A stretch of 64,000 bases of DNA from Bacillota bacterium (lineage in GTDB: Bacteria; Bacillota; Sulfobacillia; JAJZIM01). This document shows, piece by piece, positions 26,428 to 35,197 of this stretch (positions are counted from its first letter, which is position 1; every line of letters starts with the position of its first letter). The DNA is taken from contig JAJZIM010000011.1 of assembly GCA_021810565.1 (NCBI GenBank), forward strand, positions 1 to 64,000, given 5' to 3'. The position numbers and the translations under genes were made by a program. The notes beneath the pieces were generated by a model. That model made no database searches and was not told where the DNA came from. It saw nothing but the letters and a program-made list of their open reading frames with translations.

Positions 26428-28188
26428 TCAGCGCACGGTCACCCGTCCCCGATACACCAGGCCGCGCGCCCCATCCAGAGTCACCACCTCTCCATCGGAC
26501 AGCCGCTCGGCGGCGCCGGACGCCCCCACCACCGCCGGCACACCCAGCTCCCGGGCCAAGAGCGCCGTCGGAGAGGTCAGCCCCGCCTCCTCGGCCACCA
26601 CCCCCGCCGCCCGGCGCATGGCCGGCACCAGGGGGGGCAGGCCGACGCCCGCCAGGATCTCCCCCGGCCGCACCAAGGCCGCGTCCTCGGCCCCGCGCAG
26701 CACCCGCACCGGCCCCGTCGCCGCGCCCCAGCCCAGACCCGTGCCCCGCAGCAGCACCTCCCCCACCGTCAGGACCCGGATCAGGTTGGTGGTGCCGGGA
26801 ACCCCCACCGGTGTGCCCGCCGTGAGCACCAGCAGGTCCCCCTCCCGGACGGCGCCCCGGGCCAGGGCGCCCGCCACGGCGTCCTCCAGCACCGCCTCCC
26901 CGGTATCGCCGCCCCGGCCCACCAAGGGCTCCACCCCCCACACCACGGCCAGCCGCCGCGCCACCCCCGGGTCGGGAGTGACGGCCACCACCCGGGCGCG
27001 GGGCCGGTGCTTGGCCACCATGCGGGCGGTGTGTCCAGAATGGGTGGCCGTCAATATGGCCTGGGCCGCCAGGTCCTCCGCCAGACGGCAGGCGGCGCGG
27101 GACACCGCGTCGGTGGTCCGCCCCGGTCCCTCCGAGCCCAGGTCGGGGAGCCGGCCGAAGAGCAGCTCCTCCTCGGTGCGAACGGCGATGCGGGCCATGA
27201 CCCGCACCGCCTCCAGGGGGAAGGCCCCGGTGGCCGTCTCCTCCGACAGCATCACCGCATCGGTGCCGTCCAGGATGGCGTTGGCCACGTCGCTGGCCTC
27301 GGCCCGGGTGGGGCGCGGCGCGGCCACCATGGACTCCAGCATCTGGGTGGCGGTGATCACCGGCTTGCCCGCCCGCCGGCAGCGGTCGATGGCCAGCTTC
27401 TGCACCAGGGGGACCTCCTCGGGGGCCAGTTCCACCCCCAGATCGCCCCTGGCCACCATCAGGCCGTCGGCCGCCCCCAGCACCTCCTCCAGCCGGTCCA
27501 CCCCCCGGCGGCTCTCCAGCTTGGCGATCACGGCGGCCGCGCTGCCGACCGCCTCCAGGGCCGCGCGCACCTCCCAGACGTCGTCGGCCTTGCCCGCGAA
27601 GGAGGCGGCCACCAGATCCGCCTCGCCCCCCAGGCTGGCCAGATCCGCCCGGTCCGCCGGACTCAGAAAGGGCAACCCCAGCTCCGCTCCGGGCACGTTC
27701 AGCTTCTTGTGCTGGACCAGGGTTCCTCCCGCCGTCACCCGGCAGCGCACCTCTCCCGGCAGCACCCGCTCCACCGCCAGGACGATGGCGCCGTCGTCCA
27801 AGAGCAGCGTACGCCCGGGCTCCAGCACCGCCCCCAGACCGGGATGGGACACCCCCGCCCCCCTGCCGTCCGCCAGACGCCCATCCAGGTACAGGGAGAA
27901 GCGCTGCCCCACCTCCAGGCGCACCGCCCCTCCGGGCAGGTCCCCCAGGCGCACCTCGGGGCCGCGGGTGTCCAGCATGACGGCCACCGTTCGACCGGCG
28001 GCCTCGGCCGCCTCCCGCACCGCCCGAACGCGCGCGCGGTGCTCCGAAGGGCTGCCGTGGGACAGGTTCACCCGGGCGACGTCCACGCCGGCCTCGAACA
28101 GCTCGGCCAAACGGCCCGGAGCATCGATGGCCGGCCCCAGGGTGGCCACAATCTTGGTGCGACGCAAGGCCCGCCCCCCCTCCCGCAT
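26428..28188 (-). CDS. pyk: Pyruvate kinase with C-terminal PEP-utiliser swivel domain
   Basis: Glycolytic enzyme that makes pyruvate and ATP from phosphoenolpyruvate and ADP; 586 residues. The barrel shows RRTKIVATLGPA, NLSHGS, MLDTRGPEVRLG, the catalytic lysine region VIAKLES, MVARGDLGVEL and ITATQMLESM. The last 100 residues (GVGLPPLVPAMRRAAGVV, later LARELGVPAVVGASG) are a phosphohistidine-swivel-like domain, as in Bacillus and Geobacillus enzymes, without the swivel histidine (TSPTALLA). The ATG at 28188 overlaps the upstream small gene in TGATG. Confidence 0.95.
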   Translation of the reverse strand: MREGGRALRRTKIVATLGPAIDAPGRLAELFEAGVDVARVNLSHGSPSEHRARVRAVREAAEAAGRTVAVMLDTRGPEVRLGDLPGGAVRLEVGQRFSLYLDGRLADGRGAGVSHPGLGAVLEPGRTLLLDDGAIVLAVERVLPGEVRCRVTAGGTLVQHKKLNVPGAELGLPFLSPADRADLASLGGEADLVAASFAGKADDVWEVRAALEAVGSAAAVIAKLESRRGVDRLEEVLGAADGLMVARGDLGVELAPEEVPLVQKLAIDRCRRAGKPVITATQMLESMVAAPRPTRAEASDVANAILDGTDAVMLSEETATGAFPLEAVRVMARIAVRTEEELLFGRLPDLGSEGPGRTTDAVSRAACRLAEDLAAQAILTATHSGHTARMVAKHRPRARVVAVTPDPGVARRLAVVWGVEPLVGRGGDTGEAVLEDAVAGALARGAVREGDLLVLTAGTPVGVPGTTNLIRVLTVGEVLLRGTGLGWGAATGPVRVLRGAEDAALVRPGEILAGVGLPPLVPAMRRAAGVVAEEAGLTSPTALLARELGVPAVVGASGAAERLSDGEVVTLDGARGLVYRGRVTVR

Positions 28189-28415
28189 CACCGGCGCAGC
28201 GCGTCCATCAGGATCTGGTGCGCCTCCGGCGCCTCCCCCGCCGGCACCAGCACGTCCACCCGTCCTTCGCCGCCCGCTCCCACCGGGCGCCAGGTGGCCA
28301 GGATCCCCTCCCGGCGCAACAGCTCGCAGACCCGCTCCCCGTCCGACTGGTCCTGGGCGATGTGTATCACCAGCCACACGGCGCCGACCCCCTTCTCCCG
28401 CGCGCCCTGCCGCAT
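28188..28415 (-). CDS. Small DUF2007-like protein upstream of pyk
   Basis: 75 residues with a ferredoxin-like alpha/beta pattern: VWLVIHIAQDQSDGERVCEL, then RPVGAGGEGRVDVLVP and EAPEAHQILMDALRR. This matches the short DUF2007-type proteins often found beside accA, pfkA and pyk in Clostridia, sometimes misnamed glutamate decarboxylase. The ATG at 28415 follows GGAGGG by 6 bases. Coupling to pyk suggests a role in glycolytic regulation, but no function is established. Confidence 0.72.
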   Translation of the reverse strand: MRQGAREKGVGAVWLVIHIAQDQSDGERVCELLRREGILATWRPVGAGGEGRVDVLVPAGEAPEAHQILMDALRR

Positions 28416-28501
28416 CGTTTCCCTCCGGTGGCCTGCCGGAATCCTTCTACCTTCCCGCTCCATCTCCTCTTCGCCCGGGGGCCGCGATGAAAATTTCCGT
28501 T

Positions 28502-28524
28502 GCGGCAGGGATCCACCCTGCCGC
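28502..28524. promoter_or_regulatory. Perfect hairpin in the pyk / GGDEF divergent region
   Basis: GCGGCAGGG (28502-28510) and CCCTGCCGC (28516-28524) form a 9-bp perfect stem around ATCCA. On the minus strand AATTTTC follows about 8 bases further on. It lies in the 174-bp region shared by two divergent transcripts and could be a leader structure of the pyk operon or an operator. Confidence 0.4.
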
Positions 28525-28589
28525 CCCAGAAGATATGTATGGAGTTACCTCAAACCTGTATCGCTCATCCTGCGACAACGGAGGCAAGC

Positions 28590-30479
28590 ATGGGCCAACC
28601 GCCCCCACCCTCGGAACTGGCCACCTATCGCGCCCGGTTGCGCGTCGCCAGCATGTACGTCTACCTCGGCGCCGCGGCCGCGGTGCTGGTCTTCATAGCC
28701 GCCTCCGGGCCCACGCCCAACGAGCCCTACATCCTGGCTCTGATCGCCTCCGGCTTCGCGACCGCCGCCGGGGTGCGCTACCTGCCCTGGGAGCGCTGGC
28801 CGCCCGAGGCCTTCCTGAGCGTGACCCTCACCGCCTGCGCCCAGATCCTCATCCTGACGAAGTTGGGACCTCCCTTCGACGACCTCCTTTTCTTCGTGGC
28901 CTTCACCGCCGGGTTGTATTACCGCGGCTGGTCCCTGGTCGCCGCCATCGCCCTGGTGGCCGCCACCAATCTCCTCTCGACACCCCGGCTCACCGAAGTT
29001 ACCGTGGTGGATGTGACCATCTACGCCGGCAGCGCCCTCCTGGCCAACCAGCTCTTCGCCTCCCTGCGCGACCTGACCGAGCTCCTGGAGGAGAAGGTGG
29101 CCCGGCGCACCGCCGAGTGGCAGGAGTCCTTCGACGCCTCCCCCGCCGCCGTGCTGCTGCTGGACGCCCAGGGCCGGGTTCGGCGGGCCAACGCCGCCGC
29201 GGTTGAACTCTTGGGAAAAAACGCGGCCCAATTGCACAGGCGCCCCTGCCACGAGGTGCTGCCCCCGCAGCTTTGCCTTTGCGACGACTGCCCGCTGAAG
29301 AACCCCGGCCAAGCCCCCGCCGCGACGGTCTCCCAGAGCACCGATGGGCGTTGGTACCTGGTGAAGGTCACCCCCACCTCCGGTCAGGGCTACCAGTGGA
29401 CGGCGCAGGACATAACCGAGGAGAAGGGCAAGGAGGAAACCGCCAAGGCCCAGGCCCAGGAGCTGTCCCTGCTCCTGGGCCTCACCGACCTATTGAACCA
29501 CCCCTGGGCGCTGCCCGAGCTGCTGCGGGCCGCCCTGGACCACCTGCTCACCCACCTGGCCACCGTCTTCCCCACCGGCGCCCAACCCCGGGGCGGGATT
29601 TTCCTCCTGGATCCGGCGGGGAACGAACTGCGCCTGACCGCCCACCGGGACCTGACCAAGGAATTCGTCGCCGCGGAGGAGCGGGTACCGGTAGGGGAAT
29701 GCCTTTGCGGCACGGCCGCCGCCACGGGGGAGCTTTTGACCATGGCCTCCGTTCGGGAGGAAGGCCGCCGCCTGCGGCTGCGTCCCCAGCCGGGAGAGGG
29801 AGACCACGGTCACGCCGTGGTTCCCCTGGCCTCCGAGGAGCGGGTGGAGGGCGTCCTGTTCATGTATTTCCAGGCGGGCCACCGCTTCACCGACGAGGAG
29901 CGCTCCTTCCTGCGCTCGGTCGGCAGCACCTTGGGCATGGCCATCCGCAGCGCCCGGCTGCGGGAATTGTCCGAGCACCTGGCCACCCACGACGGCCTCA
30001 CCGACCTGGTCAACCACCGGGAGTTCCACCGTCGGCTTCAGGAGGAGGTGACACGGGCCCTGCGCTACGCCCGCCCCCTGTCCCTGCTGATGCTGGACAT
30101 CGACCATTTCAAGCAGATCAACGACACCTACGGCCACCTGCAGGGAGATCAGGTCCTCTCCGAGTTGGGCCGCATCCTGCGGGGGAACTCCCGCTCCTCC
30201 GACATGGCGGCCCGCTACGGCGGCGAGGAGTTCACCCTGCTTTTGCCGGAGCTGGGCGGGGAAGAAGCCAGGTTGGCCGCCGAGCGGCTGCGGGCGGCGG
30301 TGGAGGGCCATCCCTTCCGCCTGAACGGCTCGCCCGTCCCGGTGACGGTGAGCGTCGGCGTCGCCTCCCTGGGCGGGCCCGTGGGCAGCGCCCCGGCCCT
30401 CCTGGAGGCCGCCGACCGGGCCATGTACGCCTCCAAGACCGCCGGGCGCAACCGGGTGCGCGCCACGCCGCGCCGCTAG
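28590..30479 (+). CDS. Membrane PAS-GAF-GGDEF protein (diguanylate cyclase)
   Basis: 629 residues. Residues 20-170 hold five or six membrane helices of a MASE-like sensor. A PAS domain ([19 protein letters not shown]) follows, carrying a cysteine cluster [20 protein letters not shown] that could bind a metal, haem or redox cofactor. Residues about 285-450 are a GAF domain with another ECLCG motif. The C-terminal GGDEF domain has [18 protein letters not shown] and an active-site signature RYGGEEF, so it should make cyclic di-GMP. An RxxD inhibitory site is absent in the expected place. ATG at 28590 is 7 bases after GGAGG. No EAL domain is present. Confidence 0.92.
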   Translation: MGQPPPPSELATYRARLRVASMYVYLGAAAAVLVFIAASGPTPNEPYILALIASGFATAAGVRYLPWERWPPEAFLSVTLTACAQILILTKLGPPFDDLLFFVAFTAGLYYRGWSLVAAIALVAATNLLSTPRLTEVTVVDVTIYAGSALLANQLFASLRDLTELLEEKVARRTAEWQESFDASPAAVLLLDAQGRVRRANAAAVELLGKNAAQLHRRPCHEVLPPQLCLCDDCPLKNPGQAPAATVSQSTDGRWYLVKVTPTSGQGYQWTAQDITEEKGKEETAKAQAQELSLLLGLTDLLNHPWALPELLRAALDHLLTHLATVFPTGAQPRGGIFLLDPAGNELRLTAHRDLTKEFVAAEERVPVGECLCGTAAATGELLTMASVREEGRRLRLRPQPGEGDHGHAVVPLASEERVEGVLFMYFQAGHRFTDEERSFLRSVGSTLGMAIRSARLRELSEHLATHDGLTDLVNHREFHRRLQEEVTRALRYARPLSLLMLDIDHFKQINDTYGHLQGDQVLSELGRILRGNSRSSDMAARYGGEEFTLLLPELGGEEARLAAERLRAAVEGHPFRLNGSPVPVTVSVGVASLGGPVGSAPALLEAADRAMYASKTAGRNRVRATPRR

Positions 30480-30501
30480 ACTTTCCGCCCGCCGCCCCGG
30501 G

Positions 30502-30510
30502 TGGTATAAT
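30502..30510 (+). promoter_or_regulatory. Extended -10 promoter of panD
   Basis: TGGTATAAT lies 18 bp before the panD start, giving a very short leader of about 12 bases without a clear Shine-Dalgarno sequence. The element matches the one before nikR. Confidence 0.6.
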
Positions 30511-30528
30511 CGGGACGGTGATGCAAAG

Positions 30529-30888
30529 ATGTGGCGGATGATGTTCAAAGGCAAGATCCATCGGGCCCGGGTGACCGAGGCCAATTTGAATTACATGGGC
30601 AGTATCACCGTGGACGCCGAACTGTTGGCGGCGGCGGACATCCTGCCCCATGAACAGGTGCAGGTGGTAAACCTGCACACGGGGCAGCGCTTCGAGACCT
30701 ATGCCGTAGCGGGGGAGCCCGGATCGGGCACGGTGTGTCTGAACGGCGGCACCGCCCGCATGGGCCAGCCGGGAGACATCGTGCTGATCATAAGCTACGG
30801 CCTTTGCTCCCCGGAGGAGCTGCGGGAGTTCCGGCCGCGGGTGGTCATGGTGGATGAGCACAACCGGCCCCTTAAAGCGGATCGATAG
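30529..30888 (+). CDS. panD: Aspartate 1-decarboxylase PanD
   Basis: Makes beta-alanine for pantothenate and hence coenzyme A. The pyruvoyl enzyme is made by self-cleavage between Gly and Ser in NYMGSITVD (G24-S25 in this numbering). Other conserved pieces are [25 protein letters not shown] and [13 protein letters not shown]. 119 residues, usual length. No panB or panC is next to it. ATG at 30529 follows the promoter at once, so translation may be near-leaderless. Confidence 0.95.
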   Translation: MWRMMFKGKIHRARVTEANLNYMGSITVDAELLAAADILPHEQVQVVNLHTGQRFETYAVAGEPGSGTVCLNGGTARMGQPGDIVLIISYGLCSPEELREFRPRVVMVDEHNRPLKADR

Positions 30889-30914
30889 CGCCGGAGGAAA
30901 GGTGGTGGATTCCG

Positions 30915-31175
30915 GTGGCGTCCATCGAGGCCATCGCCGAGGAATATGCCTTCTTCCGACAGATGCTGGCCGAGTGGCTGCCCCTTTACGGCGGCAGATG
31001 GGTTCTGATCAAAAAGACGCAGCTCGTGGGGGTTTTCGACACCTTTCCCGACGCCTACGCCGAGGGGGTGGAGCGCTTCGGCGGCGGCCCCTTCTTGGTG
31101 ATGCGGGTCCAGGACCAGGCCGCGTCCGAGCAGATACCCGCCCTCAGCTCCGGCATATTGAATGCTCATATCTAA
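30915..31175 (+). CDS. Small partner protein of the retropepsin gene
   Basis: 86 residues. The core LPLYGGRWVLIKKTQLVGVFDTFPDAYAEGVERFG fits a DUF5678-like small domain: a GxxVLIK strand, then a (D/E)TFxxAYxxG helix and a PFLVMRV strand. Such proteins are often encoded directly before retropepsin-like proteases in diverse bacteria. GTG at 30915 lies 12 bases after GGAGGAAAGG; no other in-frame start is nearer. Its 3' end overlaps the protease gene by 14 bases. Role unknown. Confidence 0.7.
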   Translation: MASIEAIAEEYAFFRQMLAEWLPLYGGRWVLIKKTQLVGVFDTFPDAYAEGVERFGGGPFLVMRVQDQAASEQIPALSSGILNAHI

Positions 31176-31614
31176 CGGCCCGCCCAACGCGCAGGGCTTG
31201 GCCGCGGCGGGCATACTCATCCCGGCCCGCGTGGGATATCCCGGCATCCTGGCGCGCAAACTCGGGCCTCAAGGCGCCGCTTTGCGAAGCGCCATGGTGC
31301 AGGCCCTGCTGGACACCGGCGCCGGCATCAGCGCCATCGACCAGCGGGTCCTGGAGGAGCTGGGTCTGCAACCGGTGAGCGTCGTCTCCATCGGCTCGGC
31401 CCACGGCTCCAACCCCCACGCCGTGTATTCGGTGCTGATCGATCTGCTGCCGGTGGGTCCCGCCATTCCCACCTCCATGCGCCTGGACCCCATCACCGTG
31501 ATCGAGGCGGACCTGTCGGGGCAGCCGCAGCAGATGCTGCTCGGAAGAGACGTCCTCTCCCGCCTGCTCCTGGTGTATAACGGCCCCAGCGGGATATGGA
31601 ACTTGGCGCTCTGA
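31162..31614 (+). CDS. Retropepsin-like aspartic protease
   Basis: 150 residues with the single-domain retropepsin signature: the catalytic triad VQALLDTGAGISAI (D51-T-G), and the partner segment QQMLLGRDVLSRLLLVYNG near the C-terminus, where G-R-D follows the hydrophobic flap strand. Like viral proteases it must dimerise to form the site. There is no signal peptide. ATG at 31162 lies inside the end of the partner gene, so coupling is likely. Substrate is unknown; the pairing with the small protein upstream suggests a regulatory or processing unit. Confidence 0.85.
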   Translation: MLISNGPPNAQGLAAAGILIPARVGYPGILARKLGPQGAALRSAMVQALLDTGAGISAIDQRVLEELGLQPVSVVSIGSAHGSNPHAVYSVLIDLLPVGPAIPTSMRLDPITVIEADLSGQPQQMLLGRDVLSRLLLVYNGPSGIWNLAL

Positions 31615-31969
31615 TGGCGAACCGGGAAGGCGCGGGGCACCAGGGCCGCCATGAAGGACGGTCGGACCGATGCCGTAGTGGCGCGGCTGCGCCCCGAAGC
31701 CCAGATGGACCGTCGCGGGCAGAGACTTGGGAACGCGTGCGAACTCCTCTCCCGGAGCGCGGCCTGTCGGCAGGGGCGATGGCCGCCGCCGGTCCCGGGG
31801 GGAGCGGTGGCGGAGACCGGGCGCATCTCGCCTACGAGTCGTCGCCCACGATGACCTGGGGGGCATGTCCTTCGTCCCCCGGCGGCCGCTCGGGAGCACG
31901 GGTATTTCCTCCCGGATCCAGGCGAGTGCGGAAGACGGAAAGACTCGTTGCGGAGAGGAGGCCTATGCG
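31615..31969. other. 355-bp gap without a convincing gene
   Basis: Open frames here are short or run through from dinB without a ribosome site. No tRNA, terminator or promoter stands out apart from the GGAGG of dinB at 31957-31961. I see nothing else. Confidence 0.6.
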
Positions 31970-33238
31970 GTGGCGCATCCCCCATCGCCGGAGGCGGCGG
32001 CCGCACCACGCCGCCTGATCCTGCACGTGGACATGAACGCCTTCTACGCCGCCTGCCACGCGGCGGCCCAGCCGGCGCGCTACGCGGCGCGCCCGGTGGC
32101 CGTGGCCGGCGACCCGGCCCGCCGCCACGGCATCATCCTCACCGCCTCCTACGAGGCGCGCTCCCGCGGTGTGCGCACCGCCATGCCCGTGGGCCAAGCC
32201 CTGAGTTTGTGCCCCGAGCTGGTGCTGATCGCTCCCGACTTCACCCTGTACCGCACGGTATCCCGGCGGATGTTGGACCTGTTCCGGCGTTTCACCCCCC
32301 TGGTGGAGCCCTTCTCCATCGACGAGGCCTGGCTGGACCTCACCGGCTGCCCCGCACAGGCGTCCGGCCCCCGGGAGGCGGCCCGCACCCTCCAGCGGCA
32401 GGTGGCCGCGGAGTTGTCTTTGCCCTGCTCGGTGGGCATCGCCGACAACAAGCTGCTGGCCAAGATCGCCTCGGGCTGGCGCAAGCCCGGCGGCATCACC
32501 ACCCTGTGGTCCGCCCAGGTGCCCGAGCTCCTGTGGCCCCGGCCCGTGGAGGCCCTCTTCGGGGTGGGTCCCGGCACCGCCCGGCAGTTGCAGGCCCTGG
32601 GCATCCGCACCGTGGGGCAGCTGGCCGCCGCCCCGGCTGCGCTGCTGCGTCGGCGCTGCGGCGTCCTCGGTCTGGTGCTCCAGGCCCGGGCCAATGGCCT
32701 GGACGATAGCCCGGTGGTGGCCGAAGACACCGAGCGCAAGTCCGTCAGCCACTCGGTGACCCTGCCCGCCGACCTGCGCGACCCGCGGGCGGCGCGCCCG
32801 GTCCTCCTGGCCCTGGCGGATCAGGTGGGCCGCCGCCTGCGCCACCTGGGCCTCATGGCGGGGCAGGTGACCCTCCAGCTCAAGGACACCTCCTTCCGCT
32901 CGACCAGCCGTTCCGCGCCGCTATCCGAGCCCAGCGACCTGACCGGCGTCCTCTTCGCCGCCGCCTGGCACCTGTTCACCGCGCGGCCCACCCCCGCCTT
33001 GCGGCTGGTGGGCCTGGCCGCCGGCAACCTGTCTCCGGTCGACGCCCCCCGGCAATTGCGCCTGTTCCCGGAACCGGCGTCGAACATGACCGCCCGGCGC
33101 TTGGCCGAGGCCGAAGACCGCATCCGCGACCGCTTCGGAGAGCAGGCCCTGGTGCGCGCCGCCCTCCTGGACGGTTCTCCCCGCGCCCTGCTGAACCGAC
33201 GCGCCTGGGGCAGTTCCTTTCAAAAATCCGCCCCGTGA
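31970..33238 (+). CDS. dinB: DNA polymerase IV (Y-family)
   Basis: Translesion polymerase of 422 residues. Catalytic motifs are HVDMNAFYAA (first metal aspartate), the YEARSRGVRTAMP finger block, and FSIDEAWLDLTG with the DE pair. SVGIADNKLLAKIASGWRKPGG precedes the thumb helix-hairpin-helix (VEALFGVGPGTARQL), and the little-finger domain begins around KSVSHSVTLP. The end is longer than the minimal enzyme and rich in arginine; a QxxLFP-type clamp motif is seen at RQLRLFPEP. GTG at 31970 is 8 bases after GGAGG. Confidence 0.94.
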   Translation: MAHPPSPEAAAAPRRLILHVDMNAFYAACHAAAQPARYAARPVAVAGDPARRHGIILTASYEARSRGVRTAMPVGQALSLCPELVLIAPDFTLYRTVSRRMLDLFRRFTPLVEPFSIDEAWLDLTGCPAQASGPREAARTLQRQVAAELSLPCSVGIADNKLLAKIASGWRKPGGITTLWSAQVPELLWPRPVEALFGVGPGTARQLQALGIRTVGQLAAAPAALLRRRCGVLGLVLQARANGLDDSPVVAEDTERKSVSHSVTLPADLRDPRAARPVLLALADQVGRRLRHLGLMAGQVTLQLKDTSFRSTSRSAPLSEPSDLTGVLFAAAWHLFTARPTPALRLVGLAAGNLSPVDAPRQLRLFPEPASNMTARRLAEAEDRIRDRFGEQALVRAALLDGSPRALLNRRAWGSSFQKSAP

Positions 33239-33256
33239 GTCGCCGCGCGGTGCCCC

Positions 33257-33285
33257 TTGTCACGAACGGCTCCGTGTGCTAGAAT
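33257..33285 (+). promoter_or_regulatory. Promoter of the tRNA-Leu pair
   Basis: TTGTCA (33257-33262), a 17-base spacer and TAGAAT (33280-33285) end 19 bp before the first tRNA. This is one of the best sigma-70/sigma-A matches in the window. Confidence 0.8.
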
Positions 33286-33304
33286 ACGTCTTGCTCGCAA
33301 AGAT

Positions 33305-33391
33305 GCCGAAGTGGTGGAACTGGCAGACACGCGGTGTTCAGGGCGCCGTGAGCCTACGCTCGTGTGGGTTCAAATCCCACCTTCGGCACCA
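33305..33391 (+). tRNA. tRNA-Leu (anticodon CAG)
   Basis: 87 bases including an encoded CCA. Acceptor GCCGAAG pairs with CTTCGGC. The anticodon stem CGGTG/CGCCG encloses TTCAGGG, anticodon CAG, which reads CTG, the commonest leucine codon in this GC-rich genome. Long variable arm and GGTTCAAAT T-loop present. Confidence 0.95.
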
Positions 33392-33424
33392 CTTTAGACC
33401 AACAGCCCGCCCGGGTTTAGCCGC

Positions 33425-33507
33425 GTCGGAGTGGCGGAACTGGCAGACGCGTACGTTTGAGGGGCGTATGGGCAACCGTGGGGGTTCAAGTCCCCCCTCC
33501 GACACCA
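33425..33507 (+). tRNA. tRNA-Leu (anticodon GAG)
   Basis: 83 bases including encoded CCA. Acceptor GTCGGAG pairs with CTCCGAC; the anticodon stem TACGT/GCGTA encloses TTGAGGG, anticodon GAG, reading CTC and CTT. Only 33 bp separate it from tRNA-Leu(CAG), so both come from one transcript. Confidence 0.95.
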
Positions 33508-33518
33508 AGGACCAACAA

Positions 33519-33550
33519 ACCCAGGAGCCGCAAGGGTTCCCGGGTTTTTT
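33519..33550 (+). terminator. Intrinsic terminator of the tRNA-Leu pair
   Basis: ACCCAGGAGCC pairs with the later GGTTCCCGGGT with one mismatch and one G-T pair, and a T6 run closes it. It lies 11 bp past the second tRNA. The 241 bp from here to 33791 hold no gene I can support. Confidence 0.85.
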
Positions 33551-33791
33551 GTCGCCCGCGGATCGTCTGAGGGAGCACCGGCGGCGCGGCATCCCGGAGC
33601 CGAACATCTCGGGACGAGAGCGGAGCAGGCCGGGTCGCGGCCCTCCGGTCCAACCCCGACACCGTCCTTTGGCGCAGTCACCCAACTGCCGCCAAGCCGC
33701 CCGCCGGCGGAGCCTGATTCCCGCGCTTGACGGTGCGCGGATATCGCCGGATGTTCTCGCCCCTAAGCCGAATACCCACCCCTATCGCCCG

Positions 33792-34964
33792 TCACTCGGG
33801 CGCCGTCCAGTCCACTCCGCCATCCGTGCTCTCGGCCATGAACCCATGCACCGCCGAGTTCTCGGCATGAAGCCATCCAACCATCCATCCCTCGTTCCCA
33901 TTTATGAAATCGATATCCGTTACGAATTTATCCGCCAAGTTTATATTCGGGGATATCTGGTGCCAGTGGCCATTCCGCAGGGAGTAGATAAACTTGGTTG
34001 TATGTTCGGCTCCATTGCCGTTATCTACCACCCATCCTTCCTTGCCGCTCAGGAAGTCATAAACGATGTCTCCGGATGCCGGAGTAACCCTTAGGGAACT
34101 CGAGGCCTTCCATGTGTTTCCCTGATTTGCCGTAGTGTACACCACAAAAACTTGGTCCTTTTTCTCTAGATAACGCACGAACATTGCTACATCCCTGGAG
34201 TTAAATGCTTGAAGTCCCATATAATCTATACGTGCTGTGCGATAGGCCGTAGGTATTGGGATGTATGTGTGGCTCCACGTCCTACCTCCGTCATGTGTGA
34301 CCAACAGCGCCTCTTTGGGCGGGTTTGCCGAAGACGCGATATTGCTGACCGCCCACCCGGTCGATGAGTCGGCAAAGCCAAGGATATTCCCTGGCAGACT
34401 GCCAACCGGCAGGTACGGGGGGTTGTCCCGGTACCTGGAGGCCAGTCCATGCCAGTCTAGTCCCCCGTTATCCGTCCTGAAAAGAATAGCCCCCTCGAAT
34501 TGCATTCCGGGCGCGGTAACGGTTAGCCACCCGTGGCGCGAATCCGAAAAGCCCATATTGATACCGCCGTTTTGGTAATTAGCGGGAACGTCGATGGTTC
34601 CCTGCCGGTTCCAGGCCATTGCTTCACTTGACGTGGCAAAGATATATATTTTGGAATACCTGTCGACGGCCAGCCAGCCCTTCGCGCCTCGAAAAGCCCA
34701 CACCACCGCTTTCCCATATCCTCCTGGCAACACCAGGGGATGCCATGTCCCCCCGCCGTCCGTGGTGTACAGTACCCTGCCGGCATTCGCTATGGCCCAG
34801 CCCTTCTTGGTGCTTTCCATGTGCATCCTCACCAAGGCGGCATTCTGTGGCAACACCTTTATTCGACTGACAGCCGAAGTTGCCGTGCGGTTCCCGCATC
34901 CCGCCATCACCGCCGCCACGGCAAGGGCCGCAGCCATGATTTTTAGTGGTCTCACTGATCGCAC
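33792..34964 (-). CDS. Beta-propeller (BNR/Ycf48-like) lipoprotein
   Basis: About 390 residues. The N-terminus is a lipoprotein signal (KIMAAALAVAAVMAGCGN) with cysteine in a MAGC lipobox. The rest has repeated blades of the form LYTTDGGGTWHPL, LFRTDNGGLDWHGL, LVTHDGGRTWSHTY, VYTTANQGNTWKAS and ESTDGGVDWTAPE, each with an Asp-box and a GWA/GWL strand before it. This is the sialidase/Ycf48-like propeller, usually a binding or assembly scaffold outside the membrane. Base composition is clearly lower in GC than neighbours and codons ending in A/T are common, a sign of transfer. Two GTG starts (34964, 34955) are possible. It stands alone. Confidence 0.82.
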   Translation of the reverse strand: MRSVRPLKIMAAALAVAAVMAGCGNRTATSAVSRIKVLPQNAALVRMHMESTKKGWAIANAGRVLYTTDGGGTWHPLVLPGGYGKAVVWAFRGAKGWLAVDRYSKIYIFATSSEAMAWNRQGTIDVPANYQNGGINMGFSDSRHGWLTVTAPGMQFEGAILFRTDNGGLDWHGLASRYRDNPPYLPVGSLPGNILGFADSSTGWAVSNIASSANPPKEALLVTHDGGRTWSHTYIPIPTAYRTARIDYMGLQAFNSRDVAMFVRYLEKKDQVFVVYTTANQGNTWKASSSLRVTPASGDIVYDFLSGKEGWVVDNGNGAEHTTKFIYSLRNGHWHQISPNINLADKFVTDIDFINGNEGWMVGWLHAENSAVHGFMAESTDGGVDWTAPE

Positions 34965-35197
34965 CGCCTTCCCTCTGCCTCCCCTGCTCCAGCACCCCAT
35001 ACTCCCCTGATAGCTCTTCTGTACCGTCAGCCGACTCTCCTGGCAAGCCCGCCAGGATCCCTTCCTCCAAAGACCGTGGATACCCCGCCCTCCGCCGCCA
35101 GCCTCCCCGCGCTCATCCTCGCCCTCCCCCAAACCTGGGCCTTGGCTCGGCCCCCCAAGGCAACGCGTTGGCGAGCATGCGCCCGCTCAGCCCCTCC

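Noticed and set aside
26428-28377. Longer pyruvate kinase start
   Set aside because: The upstream frame overlaps the small DUF2007-like gene, which has a clear ribosome site, and the family starts at RRTKIVATLGP.
31615-31969. N-terminal extension of dinB
   Set aside because: The frame is open but has no ribosome site, and the Y-family N-terminus is well placed by the GTG at 31970.
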